The notes below the pieces were generated by a model. The model was not told the origin of the DNA and did no database searches. It saw only the letters and a program-made list of their open reading frames with translations. A program made the translations under genes and the position numbers. Below, one piece after another: positions 13,863-24,200 of a stretch of 34,427 bases of DNA. Position 1 is the stretch's first letter, and the number at the start of each line of letters is the position of its first letter. The stretch comes from an uncultured Lentisphaeria bacterium (GTDB lineage: Bacteria; Verrucomicrobiota; Lentisphaeria; Victivallales; UBA1829), in the NCBI GenBank assembly GCA_949282305.1, contig CASDPB010000030.1, forward strand, positions 1 to 34,427, in the 5' to 3' direction.

Positions 13863-16661
13863 ATGATTAAACGAGTCATATTGGTACCGCACACCCACAC
13901 CGATCTGGGGTATACAGAACTGGCGCACAGAGTGGCGGGATTGCAAAACCGTTATCTGCTTGATGCCGCAGCCTTCTGTGAAAATACAGTTGCGGCTCCG
14001 GCAGGAGAATCTGTCAAATGGTCAGTGGAAGCACTGACAGTTTTCCGGAACTGCTGGAAATATGCATCCTCAGCGGAACGCAGGAAACTGCTTCGTCAGA
14101 TCCTGAACAGGAATATTGAATTGACGGCTTTTGATGAACAGGTACAGACCCAACTTCTGGATATTCACTTGCTTGATGAGGAATTCAAATATGCGCGAAT
14201 CCTGGCGCAGGAACTGCAAGTTCCGATTGAAACTGCAGTCCTGGATGATATCGGCGGTTTCTCCTGGAACCTGCCTCAACTGTTGCGGAAAAGTGGAATG
14301 AAATACTACTCCATGGGGGTCGGAGCATGGCGTGTGATGACCCCGATCGCACCGTTGCCGCATTTATTCCGTTATCGCGGGGTTGATGGTGCAAGCGATA
14401 TTTTAGTTTATCTGCCCGGACTCGGTAAAGGAGGCAGACCGCAAATGGTGAAATTTCTCCTGGCACAATACGGATTCGGAGTCATTTACCTATTGTTTCC
14501 TTTCCGCGGGACGCTGCCGGGGGACTGGCGCGAAATGTCCTCGGAACAGAACGGCGATGAGATGCTGATGCAGTTGATTCGGCGTTTTGAAGAAGAAGGC
14601 TATCCATACGACACTCTGATGCTTCAAAGCGGTTCCGACAACGCAGGTCTCTGGTGCGATATTGATGTTGCTTTGCGTGACTGGAATCAGCGGCACCCTG
14701 AACTGCGGCTTGAACTTGGTACTTTCCACGACTTTTTTGCTTACATAGAAGCCCGCTATGACAAAGAGATTCCTGTGATTGAAGATGGCGAAATCACCTG
14801 TTCCTGGTCGGAGCATGTGCTTACACACGGTTACGGCACCATTGCCTACCGTAATGCAAGGCATCAGCTGCTCCGGGCGGATATGCTCTGGCATATCTTC
14901 CGTACCGGCGCATCGGCGCATCGCGAATATCTCCGGCGCCGCGAACAGGTGATTCAGAATATGAAGCTCTTCTGTGATCATACTTTCGGCATGCAGAACT
15001 GGAAATTTCGCCAGACCATGCGTAAGACAGGACGTATTCATTCCGGCGGGCATGCCCATGACAAAGTACGCTCCAGCTGGTATGACAAGCAGAATTATGC
15101 AGTTCAGGCGCAGATCGAGGCGCAGGCACTCGGGAATGAACTGGAACAGCGCATGATTCAGAGAAACTCGGCACCAGTGGACTGGAGCACCCGTTTCTGT
15201 TATCCGCAATGTCCCAATCCGGAAGTATCATTTGTCAATCCGCTACCCTATCATTCGCAAAGCGGTTTCCTGGAATTCTACGGAGAATATCTGGACGAAG
15301 TGAAACTGAAGATTGGACGGAAGTTTTATCCATGTGAACGAGTGCAGCAAAGTGAAAGTACTTCCCTGTATACTTTCAACCTGGGGCGTCCTCTGCATGC
15401 CAACGAAGTTCTTCACGCAAAAATCTTTTCCGCTCCGAAAGCACCTGTATTGCCTGAAAATTTTGCTCTTCGGAAAAGTGCCGGAGCATATACTATTTCC
15501 TGGGCTGGGGATGCTGAGCTCAGTATTGACTGGAAAAGCGGTTCCATTTTGTCTTATCGCGTCGGCGGTCGTGAATTGCAGGACTCCAGCTGCGGCACTG
15601 CCATCAATGATTTTGCAGCGCATTATGTCAGGAATGTATCTCCTACACCGACTGAGCTCGGACTGACAGAGCATGTCGAATTCTGCCCCCGACCGCTGAC
15701 TCATGCTCAAGTTTGCCCTGTCCAGCTGGGAAGAGACACGGCAATACTGCAGCTGGAACGCTGTTACGGCAAAGGCAGCAACCGCATTGTAGTAGAAAGC
15801 GAATACACTCTTCGCGCCGGAGAACCACAGATCTATATTCGGAATCGAGTTCGCAAAATCACGGAATTTGCACATGAATGCGGGCATTTCATATTTCCAT
15901 TCCGGATTGCCGCCGGACAATGGCGTCTCTTAACGGGACAACAGGGATACATCCATGATTACCGGGCGGAAAAAGCTCCTGGCGCAGCATGGGAAAACTT
16001 TGCTTTTCAGGATTTTGCCGTACTGCAGGATAATACAGCTGCAGTACATCTTGTCAGTGCACAAGCAATCATCATGAGTGTCGGACAGGGAGTAAAATAC
16101 TTCTCCGAACAGCAGCAGTATGACCCTGCAGAAAAACCGCATTTGTATATGTACTGCTACAACAACCTGTGGGAAACCAATACTCCGGCGGAACAACTTC
16201 ACGGCGATCTGTTTTTTGACTTTACAGTTACACCGCTTGCCGCTCCGGCAGCGGATCCTGCCGAATATTTTACTCTCAGCAGGCAGATGCTTCAACCTGC
16301 GGTTGCCCTCGGCTCCCATGTGCGCGGATCCCGTAAATTCCTTCAATTGGACGATCCCGGGTTCGACTGGTATTTCATCACGGAGAACGGAGTTGAACAA
16401 CTTGCACTGGTAAACATGAGCCGTTCGCCAAAGCTATTGAAACTTGAACTTAACGGCTCGCCACTGCAGTTGCATTTCTCCGGGTCGGAAATCCGCAAAC
16501 TGCCACTTACCGTAAAAAAGAACAGTTCAGAGGAAAAGCTGTTCTGGGCTTGTCCGGAAAAGCAAAATCAAATTCATGTGAACTCAGCTTTTCGCGGTAA
16601 TCGTCATTCCCCGGAATGGCATCGGCATCATACTGCGGCTGCGTCTGATGAAACAAAATAA
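13863..16661 (+). CDS. Glycoside hydrolase family 38-type alpha-mannosidase, cytoplasmic, 932 aa
   Basis: I prefer ATG 13863 over an upstream TTG (13839) that would overlap the pseudopilin; AAAGG lies upstream of 13863. The N-terminus VPHTHTDLGY holds the metal-binding His10/His12-x-Asp14 of GH38. LDDIGGFSWNLPQLL contains Asp129 at the place of the catalytic nucleophile (family 'IDPFGHS'). GGHAHDKV (His399-Asp400) supplies the distal metal ligands. GSDNAGLW and SWSEHVLTHGYGT lie between. The C-terminal 450 residues are the usual beta-sandwich domains. Length fits the family. There is no signal peptide, so it acts inside the cell, unlike the large enzyme 17 nt downstream. It would cleave alpha-mannosides, but GH38 members with this short variant of the motifs (DUF5054-like) may have other specificity. 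Confidence 0.88.
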   Translation: MIKRVILVPHTHTDLGYTELAHRVAGLQNRYLLDAAAFCENTVAAPAGESVKWSVEALTVFRNCWKYASSAERRKLLRQILNRNIELTAFDEQVQTQLLDIHLLDEEFKYARILAQELQVPIETAVLDDIGGFSWNLPQLLRKSGMKYYSMGVGAWRVMTPIAPLPHLFRYRGVDGASDILVYLPGLGKGGRPQMVKFLLAQYGFGVIYLLFPFRGTLPGDWREMSSEQNGDEMLMQLIRRFEEEGYPYDTLMLQSGSDNAGLWCDIDVALRDWNQRHPELRLELGTFHDFFAYIEARYDKEIPVIEDGEITCSWSEHVLTHGYGTIAYRNARHQLLRADMLWHIFRTGASAHREYLRRREQVIQNMKLFCDHTFGMQNWKFRQTMRKTGRIHSGGHAHDKVRSSWYDKQNYAVQAQIEAQALGNELEQRMIQRNSAPVDWSTRFCYPQCPNPEVSFVNPLPYHSQSGFLEFYGEYLDEVKLKIGRKFYPCERVQQSESTSLYTFNLGRPLHANEVLHAKIFSAPKAPVLPENFALRKSAGAYTISWAGDAELSIDWKSGSILSYRVGGRELQDSSCGTAINDFAAHYVRNVSPTPTELGLTEHVEFCPRPLTHAQVCPVQLGRDTAILQLERCYGKGSNRIVVESEYTLRAGEPQIYIRNRVRKITEFAHECGHFIFPFRIAAGQWRLLTGQQGYIHDYRAEKAPGAAWENFAFQDFAVLQDNTAAVHLVSAQAIIMSVGQGVKYFSEQQQYDPAEKPHLYMYCYNNLWETNTPAEQLHGDLFFDFTVTPLAAPAADPAEYFTLSRQMLQPAVALGSHVRGSRKFLQLDDPGFDWYFITENGVEQLALVNMSRSPKLLKLELNGSPLQLHFSGSEIRKLPLTVKKNSSEEKLFWACPEKQNQIHVNSAFRGNRHSPEWHRHHTAAASDETK

Positions 16662-16678
16662 TACAGGGAGATTCTCTG

Positions 16679-19600
16679 ATGAGGACTTGGATGTTTCTGC
16701 TTGGATTCCTGGCTGTTTCGACACAGGCGGAATCCGTTAAACTGCTGCAAGATAGACACCAGGCTGTCATAGATACGACAACGGGGCGAGTTACAGCATT
16801 TGGCCGGACTGGATCGGAACAATATTTTTCCAATACCGATCTCTATAGATTCGGCGGCAGGGAAAGTGATGAAACATTCGACCTGATGACGGTACGGCAG
16901 CAGAACAGCAATACTCTGGTGCTCGAAGGAGAAAATCGTAAAATTGGTCTGCTGATGCGCAAAGAATATCGCCTGGAAAACGGCGAACTGATAAAAATAG
17001 TTTCTTTCAGGACGGATTCCGGAGAACGGCAACTATTTGAATTGTCAGGACACACCAGGTTTACTGCGGCAATGGCGGAAAAGGGATATTTTTTCCTTAA
17101 TATTGATGACGGTTACAAGGTACAGACTCTCCCATATATCCGGGTAAACCGGGTGCAACAGCCGACCGGATGGAGTGTGGCACGCGGAGCCCTGGTTTAT
17201 TACCATCCTGCCGCCAATGAAACATTGAGTTATTACCGTTACAGGATCAACGGGCGCTATATTTACGGGGAAAGCAACAAATCCATCGACTCTCGCTTAT
17301 TGCCCGATGGTGCAGTAACAGCTCTTGCATCGGATTTTCTGGAACCTGGCAGTAAGACCACGGTCGAATCCCGCTTTATGGCGGAGTCGGGCGATCCTCG
17401 AACCTATCTGCGCAGAATTTATCATCAGGAGCCATTCACTTCTTACCGGAACCGTCCTGTTCCGGCATGGTTCCGCAATACCCTGATGTATTTCCCGCCC
17501 GGTGGAAGCGGTGATATGTTGATTAACCACAGAGATGAACTTCTGAGCGATCTCCGGAATATTCTTCCGTTACTTGCGGAAGATCAATATCTGATGATCT
17601 TTTTCAATCACTGGGGCACCAGCGGCGACTATCCCTCCTCGGGGATGATACGATATTTGAAAGGCAGCGGATGGAGCGAACCGATTCCGGCGGAAGCAAT
17701 GAAAAAAGCGATTCAAGAGGTCAAGGCTCTGTCGCCGAAGATCAAACTGGGAGCCTACTTTTTCTTTGCCCCTGTTGCCGACAGTCCAATCGTCCGGGAA
17801 CATCCGGACTGGTTCATCCACAATGCCGACGGCAGCATGGAACAGGGCGGCGACGGAATCGGAAGCTGTTATTTTCCCGACATGTCGAGTGGATACCGCG
17901 AATATCTGCTGCAGCAACTCAAGGATGCCGTTTCGGTCTATGGAATGGACTGGCTGCATCTGGATGCCAATATGTATGAAAACACGAATTTCCGCACCCG
18001 TAATGTAGTACAGACTGCTGATTGGGCAGAACTTTATCAGAAGTTGGCAGAGTTTACTGTTGACAAAGATGTCGCCATTGTCCAGAATGTTGCCTGGACC
18101 AATTTTCTGTGGTCCGACGGGACCTATTTCGAGTGCCAGCAGCCGGATCGCTGGGAAAGGAAAGACTGGCGGATCATGGGAGTCAGTGCTTATTTGGCAG
18201 CTCTAGCACGAACTTATCGCCCCGGAGTTTGGTCCAATCTATGTTATGGAGGACTTGGAGCCTGGGGACTGCGCAACACATTCTGCGGTATGAAAGGCTG
18301 GGTGCGCGACTGTCGCACTTGGTGTCTGCAACTGCCTGCCAGTCTGGAACGGGAGCACGTTGTCTCCGAACTGCTGCAAACTCGCCTGGCAGAAATTGAG
18401 ATTAAGCCCGACTGGTGGAGACTGGAAACTGAAAACCTTGAAATACTGCCTCTCCAAGCGGGAGAGGCGCTCGTTCTTTCCATTTTGGAACATGGGGATA
18501 AGCCTGCGACCGAAACCATAGAACTGAATCCGCAGCAGATTCCCGGTTTTCGTCCGGAGGCGCTGCTGTTTCGGCATACGTCAGAACTACGTCCTCCTGA
18601 ACCGTGGGACCTGGCAGATGGAGAGGTGCCGGTTGAACTCAATACCATCCTTTGGAGTACATTTGCCGCTGGAATGACCGATTCTTCAAAATATCGTCAT
18701 GAACTGACACTGAAGCCATTGACCAATGTTTATCACATTCTTTCCCAAGTCCCCGGGTGGATCTATGAAGTCAATGGTCGCCGCACAGCTTTGCCTTTGC
18801 CGGAAAATCACGGCGTCAAAATGAATGGTAAGGTACTTCCCGATGCGAAACAGTATACACTGACTGCGGAAAATTCACAGAAAAGTGCAAAAGCTCTCCT
18901 CTGGCTTCCAAACGAATGGACTGGCGCAAAGGTGACGGTAAACGGTGCGAAAATGAAAATACAGCGGATCAAGCGTGGAAAAGACAATTTTGCTTTGGTC
19001 CCCCTGCCTGTTGGACAATCTCGGATTGAAGTCGCGGAAGCGGCGAAACCAACGGAAGTGGCGCAGCCCTATCGGGAATTTCGATGGCCTCACTGGAAGC
19101 AGATGGTACACAGAATGAGTGTTTCCGGAATCAGCCGAAAGGAAATTGGAACGGAGAACGGAAGCAACTGGATGAGTCTGGAACTGTCGCAGCCTGTCGC
19201 TTCAGCGGAACTGGCGCTCTATCTCACCCCTGTCCGTTGCAAAGAAATTGAGTTTTCCATTCGGGGCAATAACAGCGGAATGAAAATTCAGACACTGCCT
19301 TCTGGATTCTCTATAACGGATAATTTTGTCGGTTGGAAACGTTTCACTGCTCCTGTCCCAAAAGCAAACCAGGAACTCAACCGGATTAGTTTCCAGCTGG
19401 TTGGAAAACCGGGCGATCGGGTGGTAATTGGCGGACTGCGGCTGCTTCCCGCACCACTTCCGGAGGCGAATGCGGCTCCAGTTCGGCGGCAAGTGACTGC
19501 CAGGCGGATAGCGCAGCCGGTTCCGTTGTCCGCAAAAACCGGAAAACTGTGGCAGAGTTGTGACAGTGCCACCGGCTTTTACAAACTTTCGTCCACGCAG

Positions 19601-20719
19601 ACTGCAGATGGCGTTACAGATGTTCGGCTGATGTATGATGAAAAGTATTTGTATGTACTGTTCCAGAATTTTGAACCGATTGACGATCTCGGGATACGTG
19701 GTGAGCGTGACAGTCAGATCTGGGGGAAAAACCATATTGAGCTCTATTTACAGCCCAAACCGGATTCCTCTGAATGGTTTCAGATTCTGGTTGATCCTGC
19801 AAAGACCATTCAGGATATTCATTATACAGAACTGGGAAATTCTCCTGCATGGAATGGGGTATTTGACCTTGACACCGCACTTAACTGGAAAGTTGCTTGG
19901 ACGGCATTGCTCCGTATCCCGTTTTCTACCCTGAATGCCGTTTCCCCGCGTCCCGGGGATCGCTGGCTGATAAACTTTGCTCGTCTTGATCTGACCGGCG
20001 AATGGTCGAATTGGTCTTCAAGTTCAGGGGATTGGTTGGATACAGCCGGATTTGGTGAACTGGTTTTTGGGAATGAACAAGGGCAAAAACCATTGCCGAA
20101 TGGTCTAACGTTTCATTGTCCGCTGAATGGAACGGTAGCCCCTGTCTTGTCTTCATCCGGTTCAGAAAAGACAGTGGGAAAAACAGAATTTATTGCAGAT
20201 GAAAAAGAAAAAGGGCTGATAATCGCACATGACCGCAGTGTAGTTTATCCGGCAGAGGGCCATTTACAGCCGCAAGCAGGCACAGTGGTGTTCAGAATCA
20301 AACCACTGGACTGGAATCGTTACGATCACAACTTTCACCATTTTTTTACCGTGCCGGCAGTTGCTCCGGGAGGTTTTGACTTAATTATTTACCGTTTTGG
20401 TGATTGGGACAGTCTGATTGTTTATAGCACCTCTCTGGGCTTAGTCAATTCGGCAATCCCCCAAGTGGATCTTAATGATTCCTGGACAGATTCCTGTTGG
20501 CATAAAGTGGCTTTCGCATGGGATCAAAAAACAGCATTTCTGTATCTTGACGGTCAAATCTCGGAACATGCAATTGCACCGGTAACAGCTTCACCTCCCA
20601 AAGTGTTCCGGATTGGTGGACCGTATTTTGTATCCAATAGCGCACGGACGGCAATTGCGGATCTGATGATTTTTTCCCGCAAGTTGTCTCCTCGTGAAAT
20701 CGATACCTGTTTGCCATAG
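16679..20719 (+). CDS. Giant secreted TIM-barrel glycoside hydrolase with CBM9-like and LamG-like modules, 1346 aa
   Basis: GGGAG lies 8 nt before ATG 16679. Residues 1-18 (MRTWMFLLGFLAVSTQAE) are a signal peptide. Residues 20-260 are beta-sandwich. A TIM barrel spans about 265-560: LMYFPPGGSGDMLI, LMIFFNHWGTSGDYP, KLGAYFFFAPVADSP and GMDWLHLDANMYEN. Asp429 in the last is placed like the clan-D (GH27/31/36) nucleophile. Residues 940-1130 form a CBM9-like module (LMYDEKYLYVLFQNFEP, HIELYLQPKPDSSEW, WKVAWTALLRIPFSTL). Residues 1143-1346 form a LamG/concanavalin-like module (FAWDQKTAFLYLDGQ, ADLMIFSRKLSPREID). It is the last gene of the plus cluster. It probably acts on polymeric glycan outside the cytoplasm. 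Exact family and substrate cannot be told from sequence alone. Confidence 0.85.
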   Translation: MRTWMFLLGFLAVSTQAESVKLLQDRHQAVIDTTTGRVTAFGRTGSEQYFSNTDLYRFGGRESDETFDLMTVRQQNSNTLVLEGENRKIGLLMRKEYRLENGELIKIVSFRTDSGERQLFELSGHTRFTAAMAEKGYFFLNIDDGYKVQTLPYIRVNRVQQPTGWSVARGALVYYHPAANETLSYYRYRINGRYIYGESNKSIDSRLLPDGAVTALASDFLEPGSKTTVESRFMAESGDPRTYLRRIYHQEPFTSYRNRPVPAWFRNTLMYFPPGGSGDMLINHRDELLSDLRNILPLLAEDQYLMIFFNHWGTSGDYPSSGMIRYLKGSGWSEPIPAEAMKKAIQEVKALSPKIKLGAYFFFAPVADSPIVREHPDWFIHNADGSMEQGGDGIGSCYFPDMSSGYREYLLQQLKDAVSVYGMDWLHLDANMYENTNFRTRNVVQTADWAELYQKLAEFTVDKDVAIVQNVAWTNFLWSDGTYFECQQPDRWERKDWRIMGVSAYLAALARTYRPGVWSNLCYGGLGAWGLRNTFCGMKGWVRDCRTWCLQLPASLEREHVVSELLQTRLAEIEIKPDWWRLETENLEILPLQAGEALVLSILEHGDKPATETIELNPQQIPGFRPEALLFRHTSELRPPEPWDLADGEVPVELNTILWSTFAAGMTDSSKYRHELTLKPLTNVYHILSQVPGWIYEVNGRRTALPLPENHGVKMNGKVLPDAKQYTLTAENSQKSAKALLWLPNEWTGAKVTVNGAKMKIQRIKRGKDNFALVPLPVGQSRIEVAEAAKPTEVAQPYREFRWPHWKQMVHRMSVSGISRKEIGTENGSNWMSLELSQPVASAELALYLTPVRCKEIEFSIRGNNSGMKIQTLPSGFSITDNFVGWKRFTAPVPKANQELNRISFQLVGKPGDRVVIGGLRLLPAPLPEANAAPVRRQVTARRIAQPVPLSAKTGKLWQSCDSATGFYKLSSTQTADGVTDVRLMYDEKYLYVLFQNFEPIDDLGIRGERDSQIWGKNHIELYLQPKPDSSEWFQILVDPAKTIQDIHYTELGNSPAWNGVFDLDTALNWKVAWTALLRIPFSTLNAVSPRPGDRWLINFARLDLTGEWSNWSSSSGDWLDTAGFGELVFGNEQGQKPLPNGLTFHCPLNGTVAPVLSSSGSEKTVGKTEFIADEKEKGLIIAHDRSVVYPAEGHLQPQAGTVVFRIKPLDWNRYDHNFHHFFTVPAVAPGGFDLIIYRFGDWDSLIVYSTSLGLVNSAIPQVDLNDSWTDSCWHKVAFAWDQKTAFLYLDGQISEHAIAPVTASPPKVFRIGGPYFVSNSARTAIADLMIFSRKLSPREIDTCLP

Positions 20720-21206
20720 TTGTTGCTTTCTGCAAAACATGTTCCATTATGTTTCATTCATACTGTGATCGTTCAGATTTTGGTTATTCCCGAAAACTGG
20801 ACAACTTGACCAGATGTTAAATACCCGTTAAATTATCATAAGAACCAGCCGGATTTGAAAAAAGAGGTAACAAGATTACATTGAATTTTAGAACACCATG
20901 CGTCGTCCTCATCGCAAACTGCAAATCTGCCTCTGGATGGTTTTGAACGCAGTTCGTGGCTTAATGGAATACAAAGCCGCGTGCAAATATTTAGTAATCC
21001 AGTATTTCACTGAGGATAACGTCCGGAAAATTGCGCCCATTGCTGCCCAATGGCAGCGTTGCGGAAAAATCCATTTCGACTCTGGAAAACAGGAACTCCC
21101 GAAACATCTGAATTTTTCCCGACGATGCGGATGTTTCATGCAACATTCAGGGCAGAATCTGCCTCAAAAGCCTGGACTTATCAATTGACAGACTATATCC
21201 GGAAAA
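20720..21206. other. Convergent intergenic region between the two enzyme clusters
   Basis: About 490 bp separate the converging 3' ends (20719 plus, 21207 minus). No strong stem plus T-tract is seen for either side. A 96-codon frame at 20898-21188 (plus) begins MRRPHRKLQICLWMVLNAVR; AAAGAGG lies about 30 nt before its ATG, too far for a normal ribosome binding site, and I recognise no family. It could be an eroded gene. The stretch may also mark the seam where two formerly separate clusters were joined. Confidence 0.45.
20806..20834 (+). promoter_or_regulatory. Possible promoter in the convergent region
   Basis: TTGACC (20806-20811), 17 nt, TAAATT (20829-20834). It would read toward the 96-codon frame at 20898 and then antisense into the 3' end of the GH42-like gene. 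Weak -10 match, no supporting gene. Confidence 0.3.
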
Positions 21207-24200
21207 TCACTTCTCCGGAACCGTAAGACACTCAAAAATACGTGTCTCCGGAAACAGGCTGGAGAATTCTAAATCCTTGATTTTTCCGTATTCCTTCACT
21301 TCGGGATAAAGCTGACGGACAAACATCGGAGCGGGGAATTTAATTTGGCGCGGACCACAGGATTTGCCGGTATGCACGGCAAGCAATTCACCTGTATGAT
21401 AAAGGGCATCGGAACTTGTCATATAAATATGAACTCCAGCATCCTGTGCTAAAGAGCGTAAAACTTTTGGAGAAAAAAATGGAAATGATGCGAAATAGAT
21501 GGTAGTGTTTCCACGCTTTTTTCGTGCAAATACTACTTCCCCGCTGTTATCAAGTGTTCCGAGCGGTTCTGCTTGCGGATCATCTACGACATAAAAACAA
21601 TCCAGTGTATCTCCGGCAAACATTCCGCTGCGATCCTGGAGCCTGTTCCCGTGGAAATCCAGCTTGAAGTTGATTTGCAGAGGTCCTTTCCAGTTATATA
21701 CAGCCTTCAGATTCATGCCAAGCAGTCCGCACATATTGCGGAGATCAGGTTCACTTGAGTCTCCTACCAGTCCCGGAGCATACAGGAACAGAGCGGAAGC
21801 TCCATTTTTTTCCAGTTTTCGCAGGATTGCATCCCGTTCGGCTGCGGTAAGAGCATAAGTATTGAGGAAGATGTAAAATTTATGATCCGGCATTTCCCCG
21901 TTTAAGAAGCTGGAGACAAGATACTCCGTAAAGGGTGCTCCGATCCGGGCTATGCTCTCCCGCATGTAAATGGCTCTGGTTTCCGGGACATTACGCTGAA
22001 TATAGCGTTGTTTCTGATTCAAATGGTTCAGAGTATGGTCGCTGGTGATAACAGCAATCTCACTGGCAGGTGTCAGATCCCTGTTTCTGGCAATGTAAGC
22101 GGCCAGTTGATTCAATCTTCCAATGGCATCAAGATATTCCGGATCATCAAACCAGTTACGTGTGTCTGTGCCGAACTCATGCAGATACATCCCGGCTCCG
22201 TCGCAGATCGTCTTGGCAAATTCTCTGGACAATACAGCAATGCTTTGCCAGGGCAGCCGAATGGTGTAGGCATATTCGCGAGGGAAAAGATGAGTGCGTA
22301 AATCATCTTCCTGAACTGCTATTTTTCTGTGCAGTCGCAAAGAGCCGCTGGGAGGAAAATCTATGCTGGATGTTCCGCCAATGTCGCGAAATTCCGGACG
22401 GTATGACAGGGGACCGGCAAAACCGTCAATGTCGGGATTATTCAGAAGATCCTGCTGTTTCAGGTAGCCGCCCAGTTCCGCCAGATATCCATCTCCGACA
22501 TCCATAAGATGTCCGTAATAAGCGAAAACCAATGCCCGGTTCCCGGTTGCTTTCTTGATAATTCCTGCGTAAAATCCCAGTGCATTGTTTACACAGTCGG
22601 ACAGGTTTTCACCGTAATCAATTGCCGCTTGGTCTGCAGCCGTACGAAACATACCGTTATGGTGGGGGCGTACCCGTTGTTTCCTTGGTGGTATCTCTGC
22701 ATTTTCAAATGTGACATCGGGATTATTCCAGGCCTTTTGCAGAGCTGCATCCGTATGGTATTTTCTTCTTAGGAAATTGCGAAAATAATTCAGCATAGCT
22801 GGAGAATAATCACTGAGGCTGCCGTCTGTTTCCGGATTGCTGCTGCCCCAGTGATGGAACCATTGACCTTCTTCACCTGCCAGAACAAAATATCCAATGA
22901 TTCGATCTGCATAGGGTGAGTTATGAATATGTTCTATCAGTTTTTCCAGCATCTGGCCGGAGATTTTCTGCCACACTTTTGAAGCATGAGAAGGATAGGG
23001 CAGTTTTTTCAGGTTGTCAAGAGTGCAGAGTTCATCCGGGAATTGTTCTGCAAAACCGGAATAAAGCTGGTTGACTGTCACTTTCAGAACAATAAATGCC
23101 GCCGGATTATCGGTTAAGGTGCCGCTTACCACCCTGTCTATGCCTGTGAAATCGAATTGATCCGGACTGATGATCCGCGGAGTTACAAATATCTGGGCAA
23201 TATTGCATGCGGCTTTTCCGAATTCACGGTTCATCAGCTTCTGCGTGGCCCGTCCTGCCATATAGGGAACAGTATACCAGATGGAGCGGTTTACCTGTCC
23301 CGCGATTTCAATGGCTGACACTCCGTTGTGATTGACAATCTTGGCTGTTGTGAATTCGGGACGGTGTTGATTGACAAGAGTGATGACACCTTTCCACGGC
23401 TTGCCATTGCAGATCACTTCATAGAAAGGAACCTTTAACTCAACGTCATAGTCCCCTGGAATAAAAAACCTGTTGAGTTTCAAAGGATAGACCAGTTCCA
23501 TAGAACCATCTTTCTTCTTCTTGAAGAACTCTTCCCGGGTAATGGTATCTTCATAAAAGATTTCACCATTTCGACTGATCTGCAAAGTCAGCGGTTTGAT
23601 CTTTTCAAGTGGATCAGGGGATATGAAATGAAAGCACAATTCAGTCATGCGTTCCGCTTCAAGTGTTTCCGGCAAAGTCACAGACAGAAGTTCAAGCGGT
23701 ATCCGGCGTGAATTCATTACATAAGGAATTTCTCCCCATGGACCGAAAGGCGGGCGGGCTGTTGCCACAGAATTTGCCCATGCCCGATCGTCGAAACCGA
23801 CTGTATTCCAATTGGCTGGAACGGGCAAAAGAGCCGTTTTCCATTGCGGATCACTGATGATTTTCTGTTCACTGCCATCGGCATTCAACAGATCAAATTC
23901 TGCCAGCAGTCCGGCTGCATAACGTTCATTTTTTACGATTGCGGCCAGAACATTTTCGCCGGGGACGATTTTATCCTTAAGTTCTTCGCCGGGAGAGATG
24001 GCATGACCATTTAAAAACAGCTGCAGACTGTCATCGCCACGTCCTTGAATGACCGCGTGTACTGGTAATGTGTCAACCGTGAAAATCCGTCGGAATGCTC
24101 GTGACACAAACTCTTCATAATTTGCAGTGGAACTCTGGTCCTTGGCCCAAATCCAATAGGCCTGCCAATTTTCACGTTTTTCCGGCTGGATGAAATAACG

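Noticed and set aside
20898-21188. 96-codon frame in the convergent region as a real gene
   Set aside because: Its ribosome binding site is about 30 nt from the ATG and no family is recognised; kept only as a possible relic in the intergenic entry.
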